40,634 nt of DNA from Flavobacteriales bacterium (GCA_024229195.1 JAAESS010000334.1:1-40634); one strand, 5' to 3'. Numbered from the stretch's first letter, positions 1 through 8,970 are shown. The notes: generated by a model not told the origin, from the letters alone. Numbers and translations are program-made.

Positions 1-37
1 AAAGGAGAGGAAGTAAAATAATTTTGATTAAAACAGT

Positions 38-1258
38 ATGAATTTCAAATACAGCGAAAAATCATTGAGTATTCAGGAAAAGCTCAAGCAATTTATCTCC
101 GAACATATTGCTCCTCTGGAAGAGGAAGTAGTAGCTTTTAATCGAAATCCGGAAAACGCCTGGAAAAAATGGCCAGGATTGGATGCTCTTAAACAAAAAG
201 CCAAGGACGAAGGATTATGGAATCTTTTTCTTCCAAAGTCTTACGGTGATTTGAGCCCGGGATTGACAAATTTAGAATATGCACCTTTAGCTGAAATTAT
301 GGGGCAAATTTTATGGTCCTCAGAAATTTTTAATTGCAGTGCTCCAGACACAGGTAATATGGAGGTACTGGCTAAATATGGTAGCCCTCAACAACAAGAA
401 AAGTGGCTCAAACCTTTGATGAATGGGGATATTCGTTCTGCCTTTTTAATGACGGAGCCGGATGTTGCTTCTTCTGATGCCACCAATATAGAAACCTCAA
501 TTCTTGCCGATGGGGATGAGTATGTTATCAATGGTAAAAAATGGTGGTCTTCCGGAGCTATGGATCCCGAATGTAAGATTGCCATTGTCATGGGAAAAAC
601 AGATTTTGAAGCACCAAGACACCTGCAGCAGAGTATGATTTTAGTTCCTATGGATGCACCCGGCGTAAAAATTATAAGACCCTTGACAGTTTTTGGCTAT
701 CAAGATTCCCCGGAAGGGCATGCAGATATCATATTGGACAATGTTCGGGTTCCCAAGGAAAATTTATTGCTTGGTGAAGGGCAAGGTTTTGTAATCGCCC
801 AAGGACGACTGGGCCCGGGTAGAATTCATCATTGTATGCGCTTGATCGGTATGGCGCAACGCTCTTTGGAAATCATGGCAGAACGAACAACAAAGCGCAA
901 GCCTTTTGGAAGAACTTTAGATACATACAGTAGTATACGACAAGATATTGCGAGTTCAGCTTGCGAGATCGAACAAACCCGATTATTGGTGCTTTCCGCA
1001 GCTGATAAAATGGATAGACTAGGGAATAAAGAAGCAAAAGACCTGATCGCCATGATAAAGATTGTTACCCCTAACATGACCTTAGGTGTTGTAGACAAGG
1101 CGATGCAAGTTCTGGGAGGTTTAGGAGTCTCAGGTGACACACCTTTGGCACACTTTTTTGCTGCGGCTAGAATGCTGCGGCTTGCCGATGGCCCTGATGA
1201 GGTACATATGAGTCAATTAGGGAAAAGTATTATTAAACAATATGCTGAAGGAAGTTAG
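38..1258 (+). CDS. Acyl-CoA dehydrogenase, ACAD10/11-like (406 aa)
   Basis: Full-length FAD-dependent acyl-CoA dehydrogenase with the N-terminal helical, middle beta and C-terminal helical domains. FAD and substrate-binding stretches are visible around [15 protein letters not shown] (about 135-150) and the C-terminal [12 protein letters not shown]. In classical family members the catalytic base is the Glu of a YEGT-type motif; here the aligned motif is ADGPDEVH with Asp384, the form I associate with the ACAD10/11 subgroup. The next gene is an APH-fold kinase, matching the two halves of mammalian ACAD10/11 and the separate proteins of bacterial 4-hydroxyacid pathways (LvaA/LvaC of levulinate use). 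Inference: it removes phosphate from, or dehydrogenates, 4-hydroxyacyl-CoA derivatives instead of simple fatty acyl-CoA. First gene seen of an eight-gene operon; bases 1-37 are leader or the end of an unseen upstream gene. Confidence 0.9.
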   Translation: MNFKYSEKSLSIQEKLKQFISEHIAPLEEEVVAFNRNPENAWKKWPGLDALKQKAKDEGLWNLFLPKSYGDLSPGLTNLEYAPLAEIMGQILWSSEIFNCSAPDTGNMEVLAKYGSPQQQEKWLKPLMNGDIRSAFLMTEPDVASSDATNIETSILADGDEYVINGKKWWSSGAMDPECKIAIVMGKTDFEAPRHLQQSMILVPMDAPGVKIIRPLTVFGYQDSPEGHADIILDNVRVPKENLLLGEGQGFVIAQGRLGPGRIHHCMRLIGMAQRSLEIMAERTTKRKPFGRTLDTYSSIRQDIASSACEIEQTRLLVLSAADKMDRLGNKEAKDLIAMIKIVTPNMTLGVVDKAMQVLGGLGVSGDTPLAHFFAAARMLRLADGPDEVHMSQLGKSIIKQYAEGS

Positions 1259-1282
1259 AATCATAAAGGAGTTAAAAGACAA

Positions 1283-2350
1283 ATGAACATAAAACCTGTA
1301 AGAGAAGGGGAAGAATTAAATGAGATAGCTCTCAAGAAATTCCTGCAAGAGCAAAGCTTGATTAAAGATGCTGATAGCGAATTGACAGTGAGTCAGTTTT
1401 CTAACGGATTTTCAAACCTAACTTATCTTTTGAACATTGAGAATAAAGACTATGTTTTAAGACGCCCTCCATTTGCTGCTCCAAAACGCGGGCATGATAT
1501 GAGCAGGGAATACAAAGTGATTTATAATCTAAATTCGGTATTTGATAAAACACCAAAAGCTTTTGCATTTTCAGAAGACAAGGGAATAATTGGTGCTCCT
1601 TTTTATATCATGAGTAAAGTCTCAGGAGAAATTATAACATCAAAAGAGGCTCACAAACGACAGATTTCTCCGGATGAATTCAAAACAATTTCAAATACTT
1701 GGTTAGATACTTTTGTGTCTTTTCACGATATAGATTACAAAGCTACAGGATTGAAAGATTTAGGACGTCCTGAAGGCTATGTTGAGCGACAAGTCAGCAA
1801 TTGGGGGAAACAATATTTAGCTGCTGCAACCGATGAAGTACCGTCGGCGGTAAAGGTGATGGCATGGATGCAAGAAAACCAACCGAAAAGTTATGATCAT
1901 ACAATTATCCATAATGATTTTAAGTATGATAATGTAGTTTTCAAAGATGACTCCTGGAATCAAATTACTGCCATCTTGGATTGGGAGATGTGTACCTTGG
2001 GAGATCCGCTGATGGATTTAGGTACTTCTCTAGGTTATTGGACAACTGCGGATGATCCCGATTTTATGAAACAAGGCTTGCAGTCTTCAACTGTTATGAA
2101 AGGGAACCCTTCACGAATGGATATCGTTCAGCAGTATGCCTTAAAAAGTGGGCGGAATATTGATAATTTAGTTTTCTATTATGCCTATGGACTTTTTAAG
2201 ATAGCGGTAATTGCCCAACAGATATACTATCGCTTTAAGCATGGTCATACGAAAGACCCTAAGTTTGCTGATTTGAATAAAGCTTCAGCACTGTGTTGCA
2301 AAACGGCATGGCAGGCAATTCAGAAAAACCAAATCGATCAATTATTTTAG
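1283..2350 (+). CDS. APH-fold phosphotransferase, ACAD10/11 kinase-domain-like
   Basis: Protein of 355 aa of the aminoglycoside phosphotransferase/choline kinase fold. The catalytic loop HNDFKYDN (His210, Asp212, Asn217) and the metal-binding ILDWEMCTLGDP (Asp233) are both intact, so it should be an active small-molecule kinase. Its place 24 bp after an ACAD10/11-like dehydrogenase argues against antibiotic resistance and for phosphorylation of a hydroxyacyl-CoA. In the mammalian ACAD10/11 proteins and the bacterial LvaA system the kinase phosphorylates the 4-hydroxyl before elimination by the partner ACAD. The exact substrate cannot be read from sequence. The start ATG at 1283 follows AAAGGAG at 1265-1271, one of the few good Shine-Dalgarno sequences in the window. 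Confidence 0.88.
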   Translation: MNIKPVREGEELNEIALKKFLQEQSLIKDADSELTVSQFSNGFSNLTYLLNIENKDYVLRRPPFAAPKRGHDMSREYKVIYNLNSVFDKTPKAFAFSEDKGIIGAPFYIMSKVSGEIITSKEAHKRQISPDEFKTISNTWLDTFVSFHDIDYKATGLKDLGRPEGYVERQVSNWGKQYLAAATDEVPSAVKVMAWMQENQPKSYDHTIIHNDFKYDNVVFKDDSWNQITAILDWEMCTLGDPLMDLGTSLGYWTTADDPDFMKQGLQSSTVMKGNPSRMDIVQQYALKSGRNIDNLVFYYAYGLFKIAVIAQQIYYRFKHGHTKDPKFADLNKASALCCKTAWQAIQKNQIDQLF

Positions 2351-2425
2351 TCCTAAAGTTAAATAGATATAAAGCCCATTCAATGAGTATCTTGAAACGT
2401 AAAAAAACTCATTATAAAACTTAAA

Positions 2426-3199
2426 ATGAATAAAATAAAACAGATGAACTTAAAAGATAAAATAGTCATTATTACAGGAGCCGGAAGCGGTATCGGAGCT
2501 GCAACTGCCAAGTTATTTGGGAGCCATGGAGGAAGAGTGATTGTTTCAGATATTAATTTTAAAAATGCTCAAAAAGTAGCTGACGAAATCAAAGAGAATG
2601 GAGGTATGGCAACTGCTGTAAAAACCGATGTTATAGATTTTGAAGACGTGAAGGTACTTGTAAGTAATGTGGTTGCAGAACATGGCAGGTTAGATATTAT
2701 GGTAAATAATGCTGGAATCGGTGGTGCAAACCAGAAGAGAACGGCGGAGCACACGCATGATGATTGGCACAATGTCATAGCGGTGAATCAAACTGGTGTT
2801 TTTTATTGTATGCAGGTGGCATTGCAACAAATGACAAAACAAAGCCATGGTGCTATCGTTAATGTTGCTTCTTTGGCAGGATTAAAGGCATCAACGAATA
2901 ATCTTTCTTATAGCGCAAGCAAGTTTGCGGTGGTTGGTATGACCAAATCGGCTGCTTTAGAATACGGTCATAAGAATATTCGAATTAACGCAGTATGTCC
3001 GGGGTATACACATTCAGCTCTTCTGAGTCAATTACTTTCTACGAGAGAGGATATGGGTGAAATTCTCAAAAAATTTACTCCGATGGGAAGGTTTGGAGAA
3101 GCAGATGAGATTGCAGAGGGGATCTGTTGGTTAGCTTCCGACAGTTCAAAATTTATAACCGGTCAAACACTAACCTTAGACGGAGGTATATCCTTATAA
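2426..3199 (+). CDS. Short-chain dehydrogenase/reductase (SDR)
   Basis: Classical SDR of 257 aa with the NAD(P)-binding TGAGSGIG motif (residues 17-24), NNAG near 94-97 and the catalytic Ser149, Tyr162 and Lys166 (YSASK). A second in-frame ATG at 2444 gives a protein starting MNLKDKIV, which is closer to typical SDR N-termini and could be the true start. It lies in the acyl-CoA catabolic operon and probably oxidises or reduces a hydroxy/keto group on an acyl-CoA intermediate; LvaD has this kind of role in the levulinate pathway. Substrate specificity is not readable from the sequence. A 7-bp inverted repeat (2382-2388 with 2407-2413) lies in the 75-bp gap before it. Confidence 0.88.
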   Translation: MNKIKQMNLKDKIVIITGAGSGIGAATAKLFGSHGGRVIVSDINFKNAQKVADEIKENGGMATAVKTDVIDFEDVKVLVSNVVAEHGRLDIMVNNAGIGGANQKRTAEHTHDDWHNVIAVNQTGVFYCMQVALQQMTKQSHGAIVNVASLAGLKASTNNLSYSASKFAVVGMTKSAALEYGHKNIRINAVCPGYTHSALLSQLLSTREDMGEILKKFTPMGRFGEADEIAEGICWLASDSSKFITGQTLTLDGGISL

Positions 3200-3204
3200 A
3201 AAAT

Positions 3205-3978
3205 ATGAAAACATTAGAAGTTACATACAAAGCCGATTATACCATAGTTCAGTTGAACCGCGGTAAGGTAAACGCTATTAATTATGAAATGATCAAGGAA
3301 CTTAGACAAACATTTTCTGAGTTAGGAGATAAAGATGCAGTAAAAGGAGTTATTCTAACGGGAAAACCTCACTACTTCTCTGCAGGACTTGACTTGATTG
3401 AATTGTTTCAATATGATAAAACTCAAATAAGTAATTTCTTCACTGAATTCGGGGCATTATATCTGGAATTGGTACAATTTAAAAAGCCTTTTATTTCAGC
3501 AATCACCGGACATTCTCCTGCAGGAGGTTGTGTGCTAGCTGTAACAAGTGACAATCGCTATATGGCAGAAGGTGACAAATATGTCATCGGATTAAATGAA
3601 GTCGCTGTAAACATTCAGATCAGTCAAAATCTGACAGAGATCTATGCCTTTTGGATGGGTGAAGGATTAGCAAGCAGATATATTATGGAAGGGAAGTTAC
3701 TTTCCGGTAAGGAAGCGCTGTCCGCGGGATTGGTTGACGAATTGCTTCCACTTGAACATGTTTTGGATCGTGCAGAAAAACAGATGGAAATCTATATGCG
3801 AGCGGATCAGGAAATTTTGCTCAATACGAAATCTAAATTAAGAAAACATCTTTGGGATAAATTGGATCTAAAAGCTGAAAATGCGCTGAAGGAAGCATCT
3901 GAGTTATGGTGGAAACCAGAAATAAGAGCAAAGATGAAAGCCTATGTAGAAAGTTTTTCAAGTAAAAAAAATGCGTAA
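3205..3978 (+). CDS. Enoyl-CoA hydratase/isomerase family protein
   Basis: Crotonase-fold protein of 257 aa. The oxyanion-hole segments are FSAGLDL and SPAGGCV. The first crotonase glutamate is absent (GGCVLAV), while the second is present in IGLNEVAV. This single-Glu pattern is what mitochondrial delta3,delta2-enoyl-CoA isomerases (ECI1) show, so double-bond isomerisation is more likely than hydration. The open frame extends upstream into the preceding SDR gene (to 3127), but the ATG at 3205, five bases after that gene's stop, starts exactly where family members start. The GGAGGT at 3182-3187 may help translation although it is about 18 nt away. Part of the acyl-CoA operon. Confidence 0.87.
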   Translation: MKTLEVTYKADYTIVQLNRGKVNAINYEMIKELRQTFSELGDKDAVKGVILTGKPHYFSAGLDLIELFQYDKTQISNFFTEFGALYLELVQFKKPFISAITGHSPAGGCVLAVTSDNRYMAEGDKYVIGLNEVAVNIQISQNLTEIYAFWMGEGLASRYIMEGKLLSGKEALSAGLVDELLPLEHVLDRAEKQMEIYMRADQEILLNTKSKLRKHLWDKLDLKAENALKEASELWWKPEIRAKMKAYVESFSSKKNA

Positions 3979-3994
3979 AACACAGATATAAAAT

Positions 3995-4999
3995 ATGATG
4001 AACAAACAACTTTTATTTGTAAAAAGACCAAAAGGAGAGGCTGATGCTTCTACCTGGTCATTAGAAACGTCACCTATTCCTGAAATCAGTGAGGGTCAAA
4101 TATTGGTAAAACAATACTATGTATCCCTGGATCCTGCGATGCGTGGTTGGATGAACGAAGGAAAATCTTATATAGCTCCGATGGAAATCGGTTCTGTGAT
4201 GAGGGCAGGTTCTGTAGGTGAAGTTGTTGCTTCTAAGAATCCAAGATTTGAGGTAGGGCAATATGTCGCTGGAACTGGCGGGGTTCAACAATATGCAGTC
4301 ACCGATGGGAAAGGTTATTATCAAGTAGACCCAAAACTTGCAGCATTACCAATGTATATCGGAACTTTAGGAATGCCGGGTATGACTGCTTATTTTGGAA
4401 TTACAGAGGTAGGAAAGATCAAAGAAGGTGAAACTGTCTTGGTTTCCGGTGCGGCAGGAGCAGTGGGCAGCATTGTAGGACAAGTAGCCAAAATAAAGGG
4501 ATGTAAAGTAGTTGGTATTGCAGGCGGTCCCGAAAAATGTAAATATGTAGTTGATAAGTTGGGTTTCGATGCCTGTATTGATTATAAAAATGAAAATGTT
4601 GCGACAAGATTTAAAGAAGAATGCCCCAAGGGGATCGATGTTTATTTTGATAATGTTGGAGGAGAAATATTGGATATTGCTTTGACTCGTTTACGGATGC
4701 ATGCTCGAATTGTAATTTGTGGCGCCATTTCACAATACAATAATAAAACCAATGTCAAGGGGCCTAGTAATTACTTGTCTTTACTTGTTAATAGAGCGAG
4801 TATGACCGGTATGGTTGTTTTTGATTATGCTGAAAGATACAAAGAAGGTGCTCAGATTTTAGGAGGCTGGATGGCGCAAGGAAAACTAAAAAGTCGTGAG
4901 GATGTGTATGAAGGAATTGAGAACTTTCCGGAAACGTATAACCGACTTTTCTCAGGAGAAAAAATGGGAAAATTAGTGCTAAAGGTAATTGAAGACTGA
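3995..4999 (+). CDS. NADP-dependent MDR oxidoreductase, PTGR/CurA-like
   Basis: Zinc-free medium-chain reductase of 334 aa. It has the N-terminal GroES-like part (SLDPAMRGWMN) and a Rossmann domain with GAAGAVGSIVGQVAK near 152-166, followed by YFDNVGGEILD. This is the signature of the prostaglandin reductase / leukotriene B4 12-hydroxydehydrogenase / curcumin reductase subfamily. These enzymes reduce the C=C bond of alpha,beta-unsaturated ketones and aldehydes with NADPH. In this operon it fits detoxification or breakdown of unsaturated carbonyl compounds such as lipid-peroxidation products (inference). Its stop overlaps the next start by one base (TGATG), so the two are translationally coupled. 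Confidence 0.87.
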   Translation: MMNKQLLFVKRPKGEADASTWSLETSPIPEISEGQILVKQYYVSLDPAMRGWMNEGKSYIAPMEIGSVMRAGSVGEVVASKNPRFEVGQYVAGTGGVQQYAVTDGKGYYQVDPKLAALPMYIGTLGMPGMTAYFGITEVGKIKEGETVLVSGAAGAVGSIVGQVAKIKGCKVVGIAGGPEKCKYVVDKLGFDACIDYKNENVATRFKEECPKGIDVYFDNVGGEILDIALTRLRMHARIVICGAISQYNNKTNVKGPSNYLSLLVNRASMTGMVVFDYAERYKEGAQILGGWMAQGKLKSREDVYEGIENFPETYNRLFSGEKMGKLVLKVIED

Positions 5000-5973
5000 T
5001 GAAAGCAATACGTTGTAAAGCATATGGACCACCATCTTCTTTGGTACTTGAAGATGTTGACAACTTAAAACCAAAATCCAATGAAATTTTGGTTGAAGTT
5101 AAAGCATGTGGTCTTAACTTTCCGGATACGCTTATCATTCAGGGCTTGTATCAGTTTAAGCCCGAACTGCCCTTTACGCCCGGTAGTGACATTGCCGGTA
5201 TTGTAAAAGAAATTGGAGATCAAGTATCTCATTTAAAAGTGGGTCAAGAAGTTTTTGGTTTTGTAGCACATGGTGGATTGGCTGAAGAAGTATTGGTGCC
5301 ATCCAATGCTTGTTTTCCTAAACCTCCAACTATGGATTTTCCAGTTGCCGCATCTTTTTTGATGGCTTATGGTACCTCATACCATGCCTTAAAAGACCGA
5401 GGTCTGTTGACGAAAGGAGAGACATTGTTGGTATTAGGTGCTTCCGGAGGAGTAGGACTGGCAGCAGTAGAATTAGGGAAAATGATGGGAGCTAAGGTTA
5501 TTGCAGCCGCATCAACAGATGAAAAATTGGCATTATGTAAGGGATATGGTGCTGACGAAATTATCAATTATACAAAGCAAGATTTAAAATCGACTATAAA
5601 AGAAATAACTGAAGGAAAAGGAGTGGATGTCATTTATGATCCGGTAGGAGGAGAGTATTCCGAAGCTGCGTTCAGAGGCATCGCATGGAATGGAAGATTT
5701 TTAGTTGTCGGGTTTGCTGCCGGGGATATTCCAAAAATTCCGCTCAACCTTCCTTTGTTAAAAGGTGCCGCAGTGGTTGGTATATTTTGGGGAGCATTTG
5801 CCATTAAAAACCCCAAAGCAAATATGCAAAACACGATGACATTGATGAAATGGCAAGCCGAGGGAAAATTGAAACCACATATTCATGCTATTTATGATTT
5901 AAACGAAACATCAATAGCGTTGGAAGAAATGACCAACAGAAAGGTGCGTGGAAAAATGATTGTTCAAATTTAA
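4999..5973 (+). CDS. NADPH:quinone oxidoreductase-like MDR reductase
   Basis: Zinc-free MDR protein of 324 aa related to zeta-crystallin/QOR. It starts with the typical MKAIRCKAYGPPSSL and contains GLNFPDTL, PFTPGSDIAGIV and the nucleotide-binding LGASGGVGLAAVELGK, with YDPVGG later. No zinc ligands are seen. It belongs to quinone reductases or acryloyl/enoyl-CoA-type reductases, and the substrate cannot be chosen from sequence alone. It overlaps the PTGR-like reductase by one base and is followed 12 bp later by an SDR. Two different zinc-free MDR reductases side by side suggest that the operon handles more than one unsaturated intermediate. Confidence 0.87.
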   Translation: MKAIRCKAYGPPSSLVLEDVDNLKPKSNEILVEVKACGLNFPDTLIIQGLYQFKPELPFTPGSDIAGIVKEIGDQVSHLKVGQEVFGFVAHGGLAEEVLVPSNACFPKPPTMDFPVAASFLMAYGTSYHALKDRGLLTKGETLLVLGASGGVGLAAVELGKMMGAKVIAAASTDEKLALCKGYGADEIINYTKQDLKSTIKEITEGKGVDVIYDPVGGEYSEAAFRGIAWNGRFLVVGFAAGDIPKIPLNLPLLKGAAVVGIFWGAFAIKNPKANMQNTMTLMKWQAEGKLKPHIHAIYDLNETSIALEEMTNRKVRGKMIVQI

Positions 5974-5985
5974 TTAACAAACAGG

Positions 5986-6723
5986 ATGAGGTTAAAAGAT
6001 AAGATTGCTATTGTAACCGGAGGATCAAGAGGAATAGGACAAGCAGTATCAGAATTATTTGCCAAGGAAGGTGCTACTGTAATAATTGCAGACCTTTTGC
6101 CACAAGGACAACAAGTTGCAAACGGCATAAATTCAAGTGGTGGAAATGCAGAATTTCATTCCGTATCAGTGACTGATAAAGCAGCTGTTGAAAAGCTGTT
6201 TGCACATATCAATGATAAATATGGTAAAATTGATATTCTAATCAATAATGCTGGAATTACTAGGGATAGAACTTTGGAAAAAATGAGTGAGGATGAATGG
6301 GATGCTGTAATTGATGTCAATCTGAAAGGCGTGTTTTTATGTACACAAGCGGTTGCCCCATTTATGAAAGCAAATAAATATGGTCGAATTGTTAGTGCTG
6401 CTTCAAATGTGGGTTTAAGAGGTAATTTTGGACAGACCAATTATGCAGCCACCAAAGCAGGAGTTATTGCCATGTCAAAAACATGGACAGTCGAATTGGG
6501 AAGATATGGTATAACCGCAAATGCGATAGCACCTGGTTTTACGATGACCGATATGGTGGATAAAATTCCAGAAGAACATTTTGCGACTATTAAAGCAAGT
6601 ATTCCATTAAAAACTGTGGCGCAAGCCATCGACATTGCTTATGGATATTTATACCTGGCATCAGACGAAGCACGTTTTGTTTCTGGTATTTGTTTAACTA
6701 TTGACGGAGGAACTTCAAGATAA
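5986..6723 (+). CDS. SDR family 3-oxoacyl-ACP/CoA reductase, FabG-like
   Basis: SDR of 245 aa closely resembling FabG: TGGSRGIG (residues 11-18), NNAGITRD (87-94), catalytic Ser140, Tyr153 and Lys157 (YAATK), and the C-terminal SGICLTIDGG. FabG paralogues placed in catabolic operons usually act as 3-hydroxyacyl-CoA dehydrogenases or acetoacetyl-CoA reductases, so I assign it to the acyl-CoA pathway and not to housekeeping fatty acid synthesis. It is the second SDR of the operon. It is followed after four bases by the MaoC-like hydratase, a natural partner because one makes and the other uses a 3-hydroxyacyl-CoA. Confidence 0.88.
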   Translation: MRLKDKIAIVTGGSRGIGQAVSELFAKEGATVIIADLLPQGQQVANGINSSGGNAEFHSVSVTDKAAVEKLFAHINDKYGKIDILINNAGITRDRTLEKMSEDEWDAVIDVNLKGVFLCTQAVAPFMKANKYGRIVSAASNVGLRGNFGQTNYAATKAGVIAMSKTWTVELGRYGITANAIAPGFTMTDMVDKIPEEHFATIKASIPLKTVAQAIDIAYGYLYLASDEARFVSGICLTIDGGTSR

Positions 6724-6727
6724 ACAC

Positions 6728-7189
6728 ATGGGAAAGTTAATTATTGAAAATTTTGATGCCTTTCGTGAATTAGAAGGAAAAACACTTCCCGAAGGGGAAT
6801 GGATTTCCGTAACTCAGGAAATGATCAATGATTTTGCAAAGGCAACCGGAGATTTTCAATGGATACATGTGGATGTTGAAAAAGCTGCAAAAAGTTCTCC
6901 TTTCAAAAAACCAGTGGCTCATGGATTTATGTCACTGGCCCTACTTTCTAAAATGATTGGTGATTTGATTCATGTAAAATCCTCGAAGATGGGGGTAAAC
7001 TACGGTCTGAACAGAGTTCGTTTTCCGAGTCCTGTTTTGGTCGATAGTCGGCTTAAACTAGTTGCTAACATTGCAAATATCGAAAATTATGGAGATACCG
7101 GATTGAAAATTACATGGGATTGTATAGTTAAGGTTGAAGGATCTAAGAAGCCTGCTTGCGTTTCAGAGTTTATAAGCCTGATGTTTTAG
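6728..7189 (+). CDS. MaoC-like (R)-specific enoyl-CoA hydratase
   Basis: Single hot-dog domain of 153 aa with the hydratase 2 motif, GDFQWIHVD (Asp42, His47), followed by PVAHGF. This places it with the MaoC/PhaJ/NodN hydratases, which add water to trans-2-enoyl-CoA to give the (R)-3-hydroxyacyl-CoA. The frame is open back to 6701 inside the SDR gene; I chose ATG 6728, four bases after the SDR stop, because MGKLIIENF matches family N-termini. It is the last gene of the operon. The next gene is convergent and 38 bp away, and no clear terminator hairpin is seen between them. Confidence 0.87.
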   Translation: MGKLIIENFDAFRELEGKTLPEGEWISVTQEMINDFAKATGDFQWIHVDVEKAAKSSPFKKPVAHGFMSLALLSKMIGDLIHVKSSKMGVNYGLNRVRFPSPVLVDSRLKLVANIANIENYGDTGLKITWDCIVKVEGSKKPACVSEFISLMF

Positions 7190-7227
7190 AAAGTCTTTGT
7201 GTAAAAGATTTTAAGTTGAAACTTATC

Positions 7228-8862
7228 TTATTTTTTCTTTTTCTTTTTACTCTTTTTCTTATCCTTTGAAATTGCTTCACCTAGGTTTTTGCCTGGTACG
7301 ATTCTGACCACCCCCTTGACCATTCCCTGAATAATATAATTAACAGGTGATCTGTATTTATTGCGCTCTGTCTCATAGCTCGCTGTAACATAATTATGAT
7401 GTTCAGGATAATTATTGTTTTTAACAGCAGTTTCAGCGATCATCGAAATAATTGGACGTTTTTTAAATTTGTGATTTTCTTTTTCTTTTAGAAGTTGGAC
7501 ATGCAGGTCGCTGTAGTCAAATATTAATTCATTCTTAGATATATTCGGCCCGGCATTCATTTTGTAATTTAATTTTTTTAGCTCACCGGATTTGATTTCA
7601 ACACCTGCAAGCGGTGTAAGCATCGTGTTAAACTTATTTAGTTCCATACTTCCCATCGCAACAGAAAGTTGAAATCTTTCTTTTCCGTAGGGAACCGATA
7701 AATTTATATCCATTGATGCAAAACCCGTGAGATTTGCCGTTAATTTAGCTTTTAAATGTTCTATTTTGTTTTGTTTTTCTTGAATATTGGTAAATCCTCG
7801 GATCACACCATCGATATTTTTAATCGTGATAGACCCTGATTCGTCTTTTTTGACTCCAAGTTCGGTATAGGTAAGTGTTGAGTTTAAAATTTCAATGGAA
7901 TCTAATTCAACAGGCATTGGTATAGCCGATATCATGCCGTTAAACATGGGTTTTAAGGCATCTGGAGGTCGTTGTAAATTTTTATTTCTTTGTAGTTTTA
8001 TATCCAAAGAATCGATTAGAATTTTTTGTGCAATTATGTCTAAATGTGAATAGAATCTGCTTGATGGGTCAAGATCGTGAATGCTTATTTCTTTAACATC
8101 GATTTCTATCACATCATTCTGAATTCCTATTTTATTACTCACGTCAACCCAATCTATGGAGTATCCCATCGATAGATTTTTTAAACTAAGATATTTTTTC
8201 TTAAGGTCGTACCGGATACTTTCCAAACTCAATTGAGTGTAATCATTTAAGTTGTATTCAATATTGTCTATCTCTAATTTAAAACTGCCAAGTTTAAAGG
8301 GAATAGGATTGGTAAATTTTAGGGAATCAGTTTGTAATTCATTTGCCTCAACATTTAGACGGTTAATTTTTCCAATTGTTTTTTCCGAATTTGCTTCTCT
8401 GAGAACCATAGATCCGTTCTGAATTTCAAAACTTTTAAGATCTACCCTCGAAAGGATATCGCCGAACATTCCTTGAATTCCGGAACCACTTGATTTTTTT
8501 ACTGTATCTGTTCGGAGGGTAATATCAAAAATGGGTTTTACGAAAGTAATTTCGTCAATTTTTAAAGTTTTTCCAAAAAGAAGATCAGACCAAACCAATC
8601 CTGTTAGGTTTGCGTATTCAACATCTCCTGTTATTATGGATGCTCCCTTTTTTTTATTTAGAGGTTCAATACGGAGCTTATCTAATGTGACCCCTTTAAA
8701 AAAAGTATGCAAATCAAAATCCTCATAGGTAAGATTGTAGGCACGGTCAGGATTAGAATTAATTCTTTTCTGAAAACTTAACTCTAATACCCATTCTAGT
8801 CCTTTTAGAACCAGTAAAAAAATTCCTAAAATAACTAAAGTCCTGAGTAATATTTTTTTCAT
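7228..8862 (-). CDS. AsmA-like membrane-anchored envelope protein
   Basis: Protein of 544 aa with one N-terminal membrane segment (about residues 4-22) and a long beta-rich body of repeated hydrophobic-groove strands. The body contains phrases typical of the AsmA/TamB/DUF748 superfamily (LKIDEITFVKPIFDI, LDSIEILNSTLTYTE). Family members are anchored in the inner membrane, span the periplasm and affect lipid supply to the outer membrane; the role here is inferred from the fold only. The C-terminus is a run of lysines and serine (SKDKKKSKKKKKK), so it is strongly basic. The frame is open to 8898, but the ATG at 8862 gives the usual MKK start of an anchored protein. Convergent with the acyl-CoA operon and divergent from nor. 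Confidence 0.75.
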   Translation of the reverse strand: MKKILLRTLVILGIFLLVLKGLEWVLELSFQKRINSNPDRAYNLTYEDFDLHTFFKGVTLDKLRIEPLNKKKGASIITGDVEYANLTGLVWSDLLFGKTLKIDEITFVKPIFDITLRTDTVKKSSGSGIQGMFGDILSRVDLKSFEIQNGSMVLREANSEKTIGKINRLNVEANELQTDSLKFTNPIPFKLGSFKLEIDNIEYNLNDYTQLSLESIRYDLKKKYLSLKNLSMGYSIDWVDVSNKIGIQNDVIEIDVKEISIHDLDPSSRFYSHLDIIAQKILIDSLDIKLQRNKNLQRPPDALKPMFNGMISAIPMPVELDSIEILNSTLTYTELGVKKDESGSITIKNIDGVIRGFTNIQEKQNKIEHLKAKLTANLTGFASMDINLSVPYGKERFQLSVAMGSMELNKFNTMLTPLAGVEIKSGELKKLNYKMNAGPNISKNELIFDYSDLHVQLLKEKENHKFKKRPIISMIAETAVKNNNYPEHHNYVTASYETERNKYRSPVNYIIQGMVKGVVRIVPGKNLGEAISKDKKKSKKKKKK

Positions 8863-8930
8863 TGAATAATGACTTAAATAATGGTCGAAGATACGCAATT
8901 TATAAATATGATATTATTTTAATCTGAGCT

Positions 8931-8970
8931 CACATTCATGTCATTTTTAAATAATTGTGACTCATTCATG
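8931..8970. repeat. Two direct copies of CWCATTCATG, 30 bp apart
   Basis: CACATTCATG (8931-8940) and CTCATTCATG (8961-8970) lie three helical turns apart in the divergent region between the AsmA-like gene and norC. They could be tandem binding sites for one regulator; no known consensus is recognised. Confidence 0.35.

Noticed and set aside
829-1140. Antisense open frame of 103 codons inside the acyl-CoA dehydrogenase gene
   Set aside because: Serine/threonine- and proline-rich shadow of a well-conserved gene on the other strand; no recognisable domain or start context.
1283-2350. Antibiotic-resistance phosphotransferase
   Set aside because: APH fold is present, but the adjacent ACAD10/11-like gene and operon context point to acyl-CoA metabolism.
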